Positions 34,401 to 46,040 of a stretch of DNA of 64,000 nucleotides are shown here, in pieces. The stretch comes from Diadema setosum. Taxonomy: Eukaryota > Echinodermata > Echinoidea > Diadematoida > Diadematidae. Position 1 is the first letter of the stretch, and each line of letters begins with the position of its first letter. The translations under genes and the position numbers were made by a program. The DNA lies in NCBI GenBank assembly GCA_033980235.1, contig CM067069.1:21262650-21326649 (forward strand), written 5' to 3'. Under the pieces are notes generated by a model, which saw only the letters and a list, made by a program, of their open reading frames with translations, made no database searches and had not been told where the DNA came from.

Positions 34401-35531
34401 CTGGGTCCCCATCAGACGTGATCTGGCTCATCTTGGTTTTCTCTGCGTCCCCTTGACACTGGGAAACTTGGGAGCTTGCTCAGCAAGATGTGAAGTGAGC
34501 TGTAATGAATAAAACACAAAAATTACAATAAAAACAAACGTAGGCCCTATTACATGGATTCACAACTGCAATCATGTCTCACGTGTCAATCAGATTATTT
34601 TACCCGCGTTATTTCATGATATAAAAGCAAATAGCAAAATAATTTCGGAAGTATGGAGCACATTCCCCGAATCAGATGATGCGACATTATTTACAAAACA
34701 AATCAAATTCAAAAGGCTAGCTATTTTTGGAAGCCGTTTTACATTGACCTCTTACGAAATAGAACTCCAACTGGATACAAGCTGTAAATACATGCACCTT
34801 TATTACCTTGGAACATGGAGATACTATTACTAGTAACTTGCATGTTTGAAGGGACATACAGTGTATTAGGTATTCACATGACCAGCATTTTCCCTCAACA
34901 TTGGTACAGTAAATATCAGACGTGATAAGAGAAGAAATGTGCATACACACATCCGATATCATGGTTTGCCGGTGTAGTCTCTTTTTATCAAACCATGGTT
35001 GTGTTTACACAACCATAACATGATCATGGTTTTGTTTATTTTGTTTGTTTTTGGTGATGGTTTGTATATTTGCTAAATTATCTGCAGAAAATACGATTTC
35101 AGGTGATATTTTGTGAGAAAAAAATAATGACGTGTGAACATTATCTGGCGTCTACTTTTCATGGTGGTTGTGCCCACATGTCATTACGTAACACTCATTC
35201 TAAGTCCGATTTTTATACAATTGCATTACACTACTTTTGTGGTTGATAGATTTCATTCAAGTCCCTACAATATTTAAGTCAATCTGAGCAACTTAATAAC
35301 AGCGCACAGACCGGGACTTTAAGTAGTATGATGAGAAGTATGTATGTTGACTGGTGATAACATAACATTTATTTTGTGGATGCAGTTACTTTTTTGTACA
35401 GACCAATACACATTGTATACCACGTAAAATCGTATTAAGCATAACTCTCTCATAAACAGCAATTAACCGACGTTTGAAACCGCATGAATCACGTAACAAG
35501 GAAAGATGATCCATTAATTGCCAATTCACAC

Positions 35532-35590
35532 CTACACACACACACACACACACCTACACACACACACATACACACACACACACACACACC
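35532..35590. repeat. (CA)n microsatellite
   Basis: CA run with CTA and TA interruptions. Confidence 0.95.
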
Positions 35591-35995
35591 CTCTCCTGGT
35601 GTCTCTTTTTCCTTTTTTTCCCCTCTTTCTATATTATCCTTCTAATTTTCTCTCTCCCGCTATGTTTCAAGCCACCCCTCCTGTCAAAAACAGTCGACCC
35701 AACACCAATCCAGACTAATCGTTTCTGATAGCTTCTCGTATTAGGTCAGTGTGTATTGACCTCTGCATGTTTTCGAATCCCAACTTCCTTTATTTTCGCC
35801 TCGCCTGGTATGAAATGCCTCGAATTGTGACAGGCTGGCATTCTCCCAATAATACAACCTCGCAACACCAGTCAGCACATTTCATGGTTGTTATGTGAAA
35901 AATTCTCGAATCGGGGGAAAGAATCTCCTTTTCCAGTGTTTGATATACTGTACATCCTCCCAATGTTGTATGTAAAGTTTTAACCCTCGTACCTG

Positions 35996-36387
35996 TTAAA
36001 GGGATGGTATAGCGATATAGTTTTGGCTGAGATAGGGTATTCAGGTTTTAACTTGTTGCGAGATAATTAGGAATCACTTATACGAAATATGCAAAAGCAT
36101 ACATTTATAAGAGGAATCGAAAGTTTATTTCATAAAAATCACTTTTGAAATGACTGAGATATCCAAAAACAAGAGGCCCAAATAAAAGGTTGGTGGGTCT
36201 CACCTTTTATTAGGGCACTTTGTTTTTTGGATATCTCACCATTTCAAAGCCGATTTTCATCACATAAACTCTTAATTCCTCTTAGAATTGCATGTTCGTT
36301 AATATTTCATATAAATGGTTTAATGATTATCTCGCAAAAAGTTTAAATCTGAATGCTCATCTCAACCAAAACTATACCATCCCTTAA
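35996..36387. mobile_element. Palindromic MITE, family A, copy 3 (best-preserved ends)
   Basis: Left TTAAAGGGATGGTATAG, right CTATACCATCCCTTAA, with TTAA at both ends: either a TTAA target duplication or part of the terminal repeat. Arms pair over most of 392 bp. Confidence 0.88.
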
Positions 36388-37748
36388 ACCACAACCATCA
36401 ATGCAAATCTCATGGCCATTGACACCATAATAAACACAGCGCAGATTCGCAAATCCGCTGTTCGGCGTTTTACCTGAAGAGAGCTTAGTATAAACACGGG
36501 ATAATATCGACTCCATTCCCCTCCTATAAATGGGCCACTCCAGATCTACATTAGTTCGACCTGAGAGATGACAATTTTCTGATATCCCTTGTGAATGTAA
36601 CATATTGACTTGCCATATGGAGTAGTGTATTCAGTATTAACAGAGAGGTGTCTCACTACCCTGGTGATGAAATGGCTTGCCTCAGGGTATTCAGTGATGA
36701 GAATCAAACAAAATTGTGTGGAAAGGATGATAATATTGCGGACCATATATATGGGTGCAGCCATTAGTCAGAGAATCTCAGTGCATACAATTGACTTGAA
36801 AATTGACTCAAATATACCAGCTAATGACTTGGGATCTTGGTATCACATGATAAGCACATTTTACTGAAAACAAAGAAAAAAAAAAGCAAACTGAATTCTT
36901 AATATTTTGATAATGTCTCCAGCCCCCTTCAGGGTGGAGGCATACAAATCAAAACAACGCAGCCGTCAAAATGTTCTCTTTTATAAGGCTGAGTCATTAT
37001 TGTGTAAGTTCGAGGGAGTATGTACGTGTGGCAGAATCTATACTCTGCGGTGGAAATGACAAAGTGAAGTGAGGGAAAAAGACAGATAATAGAGACACAC
37101 ACTGTACATACTAAACATAACTAAACTGCTATAGGAAGAGATGTTTTTCAAAATGAGTGGATATGACAGCATACAAGGGGCTTGGTGTCTTTACAATGGT
37201 ATAAAACGGCATGTCTGGTTTGTCGCTCGATCGATCACTGAAGATATCGCTGATCGATCGAACGAATTCGTGAACAAGACCAACATGTAATAATTTATCG
37301 CCATGGGAATTAGGAAGGGCTTGATCAGAATATTCATGTCCTGTTTCGTTGAAATGTTGGTTTTTAGTTTACTAGTACCCTGAGCTCAGTCATATAGCCT
37401 AAGGGAGTCGAAAGCGTATAAACCTGTTGCCCGGTTTGGTGGGCAATGTTCACAAATATTATTGTATTCACAAAATGGGGAGATACACAATGCAAACCCT
37501 GGAACAAAAGTTTGCTACAGACGCCAAATGACTAGAAGAAAAACCAGGTTGATCACGAAATTACTAAGCCATCCGTGATGCTTTACCATAAATCTAGACA
37601 GACTGTTTTGTCGTAGTGTAAACATTCACATTCTTAGCAAGACAACAATGAGTTATCTCATGAGGCTCATCAATTCTTTTCTTCTGTTTGACGTAACATG
37701 ATAAAATGCCTCCACAGGTAAATACATCTTACGGATGGCTGGGTACCT

Positions 37749-38304
37749 TTAAAGGACAAGTTCACCTTCATTAACATAAAGATTGAGAGAATGCAGCAAT
37801 ATTAGTAGAACACATCAGTGAAAGTTTGAGGAAAATTGGACAATCGATGCAGAAGTTATGAATTTTTAAAATTTTTGTGTTGGAACCGCTGGATGAGGAG
37901 ACTACTAAGGCTCGTGATGTCATATGAGTACAACAGTATAAAGAAAATTCAACATATTTTCACTTTTTTCGCATAATAAAAAAGCACTTGACTTGCCTCT
38001 TTCTAAAGGCAATGGGAATAATATTACCCAATACACATGTCAGTAACGAGTCAAGGAAATGTGTACTTTTTTCAAAAGATGAAATTTTGTGAAATTCTCT
38101 TTATATTTTCCTTATATTGTTGTACGCATGTGACATCATACACTGCAGTAGTCTTCTCATCCAGCGGTGACTGCACAAAAACTTCAAAAATTTATAACTT
38201 TTGAACAGATTGTCCAATTTTCCTCAAACTTTCAATGATGTGTTCTACTAATATTGCTACATTCTCTCAATCCTTATGTTAATGAAGGTGAACTTGTCCT
38301 TTAA
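37749..38304. mobile_element. Long palindromic MITE, family B
   Basis: The termini are TTAAAGGACAAGTTCACCTT and its exact inverse AAGGTGAACTTGTCCTTTAA. Complementarity continues inward for more than 100 bp with few mismatches (TTATGTTAATGAAGG / CCTTCATTAACATAA). The whole 556-bp element could fold into a foldback hairpin. No ORF. The ends share TTAAAGG with family A. Confidence 0.9.
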
Positions 38305-41300
38305 TGTGTGTTTCGCTGGGATGTGAATGTGGATAAAGCTGTCATTTTGTCATATCATACTAACTTTTGATCGAATGATCTGATCAGTAATCAATCAATG
38401 CTACGTGCTCAATTTTTCTCCATGTCGTTTATACTGCTAACACTACAAATACCACCGATGAAGTGAATGTATTATAGCGCCACGCCAATGGTATGAAATA
38501 AGTCAAGGAATGCGGAAGGGCAATGGAAAAAAGAGTAAAATAAGCTTGGAAGGTGATGAAAGAAATGGGGAAATACTAACTCTCCCACAGACGTCGAAGG
38601 ACTCTATTATGGTTTGGTGAATACTGACATAACTCGCGCAGAAAACCCAGTCGCCAGTGTTTGGTTAATTGTCTGCTCTTTGTTCGCTTCTTTCTATAAA
38701 CAGACATAGTTTATATAACTTACTCTTCATTATGTTGTTTGGTAAGAACAGCGTATTTTCATGATTAGGAGCAAAGTAAGGGAGACATCAAGAGGCATTT
38801 TATGCACAAAATGAGGAATGCCCCTGTGCAATGCCCCGTCTATATACGTCTGAGATCAAGACGAATGTTTTGAGATGACCGAAGACTTAACGTCAGCTGA
38901 CGCCCTGACCTTGAGAATGTAAGAAGTATCATGGTGCCATTCCACGTCACATTTCTACTTATTTTGCACATTGATTAATATCATTCAGGTGAAATAAGTA
39001 CATTATCCCCAGTAGCCATTCAGCTAACGAAAACTAACGATGTGAAATAAAAATATCACACGCACTCATAACTATCATTTTGCTTGACATCATGACGATA
39101 TAATCTTCAGCACACAACTCAGTCATTTAGTTCCAGGAAATCGAAATAAAACAAAACTGTGAACGAAGTACAGATCATGAATTAAAACAAAAAAACTGGG
39201 GATTTCCTTCGTTATCTCTGGAGGGTTGTTTTGTGGGTTTTTTTTTTTTTTTTTCAAAAAGTGACGAGCATCTAGTGGTCAAACAAAGCTGGTTTACCAG
39301 AGATGTGCATGGTGTATTGTAGATGTTTGTGAAACCTTAAAATATCGCATCAAAGTTGCCTTTTATTTCACAATAAGGGTATAGCTAAAGGACAAGACAA
39401 TTTAATGCGCAGTGTATAGGTTTCGAAAACTACATGTACTGACATTCGCAATTAAAACAATATTTACTTTCAACCTTGCATGCACAAAAACCAACAACTT
39501 ATTTTCATGAAGTTATTGTATTTGATAGTTTGTCGTTAATATATTCCACATCTGTAAATGCAATGGTCTTATTTCTCCCTAACATTTACCTGTACCGAAA
39601 ATACCAAGATAAATCGACAACAAAGAATGCCAAGGTGAAATACGGCGAAGATATGGTTGATATGGTAAATTCCTCTGCTAATCTTTCCTACCTTAAGACT
39701 GGACACCGTTATCAAACTGCCTATATCTACGAATATCCATGAAACACGCGCAATGATTGAAGCAAGGTGTTTGCATAGAGACCACAGATAAAACACACTG
39801 AATAATTCGTGGAATTACGGAATTTGGTGCATTCCCGAAATCTTTGCAAGCATAAGAGCCCTTGTCAGAGTTCTGCGTATTTATGGCTTAAACCAACTGT
39901 GATGTTACATGGGGATCTACATATTATAAATCATACACAATCCCAAGCACAAACCTAACTATGATCATAATACAGAGAAGGAAGACTTCACAATCGCGCG
40001 AATATAAGTAGACCTATAAAAAGACACGATCGCACACGACTGCGTCTAAATAGGCTATCATATTGTTTCATGCAAAGACCTAACTGACCTCTCCTACGAA
40101 ACAAAATAATCTGCACTTGATCTTCGTGGCTGGAAATCAATCAAAACTTTTGACTTTTCACCGATATGGGATGAATCATACTCCTTTGACAAACCGAGGA
40201 GCAATGCAAAGTGACTAAAAATTGAAAGAATGCAACACATGTAAAGACGTCACAGCGATAAAAGGAAGTTGTATATGCTGGTTGATGATACATGATACGA
40301 AAGGAGCACATACATACACCAGTAAATATGCACTCATCACCACTGTGCTCTTCCATCGATTTGACTCACACCCTGTCCAATTAATTATAATATTTGCCTC
40401 AAACCTGGCGCCAAGAGCATTCTCTTCTGGATATTCTTGGCACTGGTTCAGATGAATGCAACTGTAACATTTGCTTAGGAGATTTTGTTTACTTACAAGA
40501 GAGGTTTGATATTTTCATTTAAGCATTTTTTTCCCCTTTTATGTACATATGGTCTTCTTTACCCTTTACTTAGATGTGTATCTTCTCAGGATGATAAAAC
40601 GCAGTCTTTCAAAGAGGACATGAAACTCACGTGCCTTCAGCAAACATATCATGCAGTTATTTCTCTGCGGTACCTGACATATGTTTGGTTTATCTTATCT
40701 TTTTGCACATTCGATCGATATTGTGGTGTATTGAAAGTGTTTGGAGGCGTTGTAATATCTACATAATTATCTCCAATCTATTTGTTATGTTTCTGATCAG
40801 TGATTGCATATAAACTTGTTGCCTTTTTTTCAATAAAAAAAAAACAAGATTCCAACATACTTTGAAAACATCCATTTGAGAAAGACTAATCACTTTGCAG
40901 CCCAACATTCCAGTCTTCTTGAGAGAGAGTTAATCATTAACTATCGTAGGCAAACAGTATGGTGGTTCTATCATCCGCAGCCCAGCTAGGTTATCTACAA
41001 ATTCCATACAGCACTGATCATGGGTTGTGCTGACTACGCTCAATGTCACGTATACGGAGGTATACATCGCTGAGTCATTACCTAGCAATGCAGAAAAACA
41101 AATCTAGTAACATGGCGTAAAACTGCCGCAATAGTTCTCGTGATTATGTCATAGGTATTTCTTTCTACACATGTTATACCTTGTTTGATAGTTTATCTCC
41201 ATGACACACTTAATTCAATCACGGGGTACGTGGTATGATTAATCAATTCAATTAAAGGAAAACGATGGTATAGGCCAATATACATATACCTAAGATACCT

Positions 41301-43470
41301 ACAGCTATCTGCATTTTAACTTGTCAAACAATGCCTATCGCCTGTGATATTGTTTCGCCTGAAAACTGTTTTGTTGCTTTGGTTGAAAGAAGATAATTGT
41401 GTATCCATAAAAATGATACAATTTGAAACTGTAATTCTCGTCGAGAAACGTATAATCAAGGGTCTATCATACTTTTCCCCATACCCGAGGGTATTCGAGT
41501 GCAGAAACATAGGCCCTACTGCATGCAAACTTACTAAAGTAGACATTCTGAATGCTGAAAAATATCAAACAAATATATTTGGATGTATGTTCACAGAAAT
41601 ATCATTCAATCTGATTTCAACAGGTTATTTACGGCATTAGATAAAAAAAAAAGAAAATGAACAAAGCATTTCCCAGCACAAACCACAATAGTATAGAGGC
41701 TTCGCTCAAATGATATTGCTAGATTTCTGTTGTCCATACATTGTTGCACGCGACAGTGCATCTTTGATTCAATTCGTTTGTGATGCAATGATGAATACAG
41801 TGTATTTCATCCTTTTGTGACTCACCACGTATAGACGCAGTGGGCGAAGACATTCACACCCACACACACTACTCACACACACACAGCAGTCAACAAACAT
41901 CTACACAGATCGAACATACGACCAAAAAGCCCATTTCAGTAGCAGAGCTCTGGTGGCATACGGCAGCCCTCTCAACCTTTGACTTGCTATAAAAAGTAAT
42001 CCAGTCCGATACCAGACTGATTATTCGACAGATGTAAATATTAATGTACACCTGTCAGGTTACGCCTAATACATGTATTAAAGCGGAACATTATGGAGTT
42101 CACTGTGCAGCAGTATGTAATTACGTATTCAGACGTTAGAATGAAATGCGCTGCGTGCGCCAGGACACCACGTAAATCATTTCACATTATCATCTCTTTT
42201 ATACTTAAAACGTTATCCTTCATTGAATTCGCAATGGGTACGACTACGAGTCAAGCACATCGACTTTATACAAATTTTCAAGCATGAGATATGGGCTTCT
42301 ACAAGTGCACAAGGTTGGAGCAATAAATAAACTTGGTACCCTGGGTAGGCCCATATCATAAGACACTAACGATTCATGAAATACGTGAAATGATACGTCT
42401 GGCTGTTATATTTTCATCGCAAATGACCATACGATTTTGTCTTGACGCTGCCAGATGGCAGTACATCACATATCGAAATATTAGATGTGTATGGAAATTA
42501 TTTAACACCTTGCTGGTCAGAAAGCTATTCTACAGCGTTCAAGTATAGAATAGCAATTAATTTAACTGATGATCTGAGATGTTCTCTTGAATGTGAATAA
42601 TGTGTTCAGCGTTAGTAGTGCCTATACTTCTTCGGCTGTATTCAACAATGTTTTTAAAATCATACTAAACAATGGTTGCGAATTTCGTTTGCCAAAGTAG
42701 AAATCGTACTTCGTAGAATTCAGATAAAACATTCTCAACACCTCCTTGAAGCACATACCTCCTTGAATTCAGATATATTTTCGACACATGATTTTTTTTT
42801 TTGGCATACTTCCTAGATTTCAGAGACATTTTCTACACTTTCTCCTCAAAGCACACTTTGTAGATTCAGAGATATTATCGACGTAGATGGTGGCACACTT
42901 GTATGATTGAGTTCAGAGATATGTTTGATAGAGGCCTCTTATGGCTAATTTGCTGTCGCGACAGTAGCATATAAGAGTGAGCTTAATTTTTCGAAAAAGA
43001 AGTAGAAACGTAGAAAGAATATCCGAGACCTCGGCCCTAATGCTAAGGAGTCTCGGTGTGAAACAAACTCAAGACCAATGAAACCAGTTATGATTTATAG
43101 TTGCAATTTAGAAGGATGCCAGCCTGTTGTTAGTGAGTTTGATGAATGTTGTCTGAATTACTTTTAGGCCTATGTGGCAAGGCCTGAGAGTTTAATTGAT
43201 AACGTGATTATGTAGTTTTGTAGTTGTTGTATTTCTTGGATTTCATTATATTGCTCCATGTTTTCAAATGGACATCTAAACGTCATAATTCTGAACAAGA
43301 GCTGCCACTAGAAGTGGTTTTGAACATTAATACATTGCAGTTATAAATAGAGTATGTGAAGCAGATAATTTACTAGAAATAATTACAAAACTCTGATTGC
43401 ATAGATTGCCAATTTGACTGTGTGACCACTTAGTAATATATTTGAGTAGTAAATTCTGACTTACATTCAG

Positions 43471-43658
43471 TGGGCGTTGTCAGTATAGTCATGACGTCCG
43501 CGACTTCAGATACACAGGGAGCACACTGGGTACGGATTGGTGATGACGATGACCGGTCCATTGGTAGCAGTGTAATGCTGGTTGCCATGGAGACAGCTCT
43601 GAACACCTTACAGTCCTCATCCTGGAGGGTTGAACTCACCGTAGACACTCCTCTATAA
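43471..43658 (+). other. Weak candidate terminal exon
   Basis: After TTACATTCAG an open frame reads GVVSIVMTSATSDTQGAHWV, then a DDDD patch and LVAMETALNTL, stopping at TAA. The composition is protein-like and GC-richer than the surroundings, and AATAAA lies at 44004. The opposite strand is also open here. No family was recognised and no upstream partner exon was found. Confidence 0.2.
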
Positions 43659-44388
43659 CACGTGGCAAGAGCTAGTTTGTTTCCGCGTATCAAATTAAAG
43701 CATTTTCCTTCACCAGCAGGCGATTTTCTCGAGCATTACAGGTTAAAGTTCTTTCGCAAACGTATTGATCCAAGAGAGTCAATATCAGTCCGTCAGAGAA
43801 ACACGAAACAAATAACACTTCCCTGTAGCTCATCTATGTGCGATCACATGTATCGCCTCGCGTGCTCCCACGAACCAAGTTCTTTATCTTTAGAATATCG
43901 ATGCTATGCGATCCCCTCAGTCTGGTAACACTTCACATTAGCACACACCCCGTGTGGTATACCCTCTGCTCACACTCCTCTAGTAAGGAAATGACACTTC
44001 GAAAATAAACGCTTAAGATCATCATCATCTCAGCATTTTCCCAGTTCACAGTTCTCCCATCACGACGTATCACTGCAGTCTACGATGTGTTACAAAGAAG
44101 TACGCAATAAAAAAGTCCTTGCAAAGTCGTCATTAATCCTGCAGGTAGTTACTTTAGTCGAATTCACGAGGTTTGTGGATGAGTGAGTATTCGTAATGTT
44201 CGTCTGAGGGTCTTAAGCAGTCTTTGGACAAGTGATGACCATTTTTATGTTTTTATGGAAAAGAATGGTCATATAATTATCATAACAAACATTAATTGCA
44301 CCATAAGCCACGTGATAGTCCAGAATTATCATTTGAATGAATGTCCAAATAGGGCTTCTTGAAAACATTCTGGTTGTATAAATTTCTA

Positions 44389-44394
44389 TTTATT
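44389..44394 (-). terminator. Candidate poly(A) signal of the AJM1-like gene
   Basis: TTTATT on the plus strand reads AATAAA on the minus strand, about 0.97 kb past the TAA stop. It is the first AATAAA I noticed downstream. A variant signal nearer the stop is possible. Confidence 0.3.
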
Positions 44395-45367
44395 TGGCCA
44401 TTAGTGTGAGACTTTGCACTTACCGAGATATGAATAAATTTCATCTCATGATTTGCACATACGTACTACAGTTTCAAGCAGGGTGGCTTGCTAGTCAATG
44501 TGATTACACGAAACCATTACAGCTAGTGTAGATTAGTGATGAATAAGCGTGCCGACATGTTGCTATGCGTTGCCATGTGTTGCTAAGCACCGTTAAAGGT
44601 AATGATACTTGACTTGTCGTCGCCTGTTCGCTATATACTGAACGAGCAATTAGTTGGTCACTTTCTAACCAGACCTGTAGTTTCTCTCATTTTGAATCTC
44701 AGGAAAGCGGCAAATATGATCTCCAAAAGCGCAAATATCCATTCTGACTGGAACCACACTGACATTCTTCTTGAAGTTTGTTACAGCGTATGGTGAACTT
44801 AGGATGATTTTTTTCCCCTGTGAAAAGGATATCACAGTCAAGTTGATCACAGTTAATTATGAAGAATTGAAAGCGTCCTTTGAGTGTCGTGCTGCGTGTA
44901 GTAAAGCAAATATCTCTCCTACGCAGAATATGCAACCGTCTCATTCGTCTATCGCACGTACTCATAGTTCAAGCTCAGTGCCGATGAATTTTCAAAGCTG
45001 AAGCAAATCAACAGTTTTCAGTTGATGTAAAACAAACACGACTAACCTATATAAACTTCTAGTAGTGTGAAAGACGCATAGTTCGAATACAACACAATAT
45101 TTCCAACAAATTCTTGCAAACATATACAATCAAGGTTCTTGTTGGATTCAAAAATTGTTCATCCATCAGGAGATAAAAGATAAAAAACAGTTCCACGGTC
45201 ACAACACATTCACCGTAGTATTAAAGAAAAAAAAAAACTATAATTATCTCCTGTCATGTCCGAATATAAAGTGGACGACTATATTATAACACTGGCACAA
45301 CGCTGGATCGTCCATCTTGCATAATACTGGACGCTGATGTCAATAATTCCTAATCCCACTCGTGTCT

Positions 45368-46040
45368 TTACACCGTCATTTCAAGCAGCGTAACATTGTT
45401 GACAGCTTTCTCTAACTTCTCCATCTCGGCATCGAGATCGACAGCCGAGTCGATAGTTTCGAGGATCTCGGGGTTCTCTGCCCACTCAATTGTGTCCTGG
45501 TCTGTGTCTGGTATGATGAGACACATGAAAGTCTTTCCCGTATTGCCGTCACGTGGATAGATGGTCACTGGAGAGATGTGTTGATGTTCATCCACCCATC
45601 GACAGAGTTTGTCATAAACGACTGGAAATTGGTGCCTGAGACTAACTCCGCGATGGCGCAGCTCACGCTGAATGTGCACGAAACACACCTGCCTTGCCTT
45701 TTTATTCAGACCACCCTCCGACGGAATTCCAGGCGGTGCTGTCAGAATGAGTGTTTCGCGGTCGCTTGGGGTATTGACCTCGCTCCCGGGGCCATGTAGG
45801 TCGAAGAGCCGAACTTTGGCACACTTTCGAAGCACGATGCCAGGTTTCCGTGGCAACGGTCGAGTGGGCGTGTCCTGGCAGGCTACAATTGACACGTTGA
45901 GGACAAACTTGACCTCCGGATCGTAGTTCATGCAAGTCTGTTGTAGAGAGTTGTAGCGGCCTTCTCCCGATTCATCCAAGTCTTGGACTGAGAGAAAATC
46001 AGGCCACGAGCTCAGCTGGTCTAAACCTTTGGTGATGTAC
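45368..46040 (-). CDS. AJM1-like terminal exon: C-terminal globular domain and stop
   Basis: Acceptor TTCTGTTCAG|GTAC; the first base completes an Arg codon, then YITKGLDQLSSWPDF. The 223-aa segment is well-mixed in composition, unlike the giant exon. It has ILTAPPGIPSEGG, ARQVCFVHIQRELRHRGVSL and a Trp/acidic tail before TAA at 45368-45370. It reads as an alpha/beta domain with an acidic C-terminal helix. It stays in frame with the finger exon across a 271-nt intron (46041-46311). Confidence 0.85.

Larger units (their letters stand above)
27774..45367. other. Intergenic region between the two convergent genes
   Basis: About 17.6 kb, AT-rich. It contains three inverted-repeat elements (29664, 35996 and 37749), AT and CA microsatellites, a hairpin-forming stretch at about 34970-35060 with ATGGTTTG-type inverted repeats, a CpG-richer patch at 33990-34500, and a weak candidate exon at 43471-43658. 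Between 31,500 and 33,900 and between 38,310 and 43,400 I see no supported gene. Confidence 0.5.
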
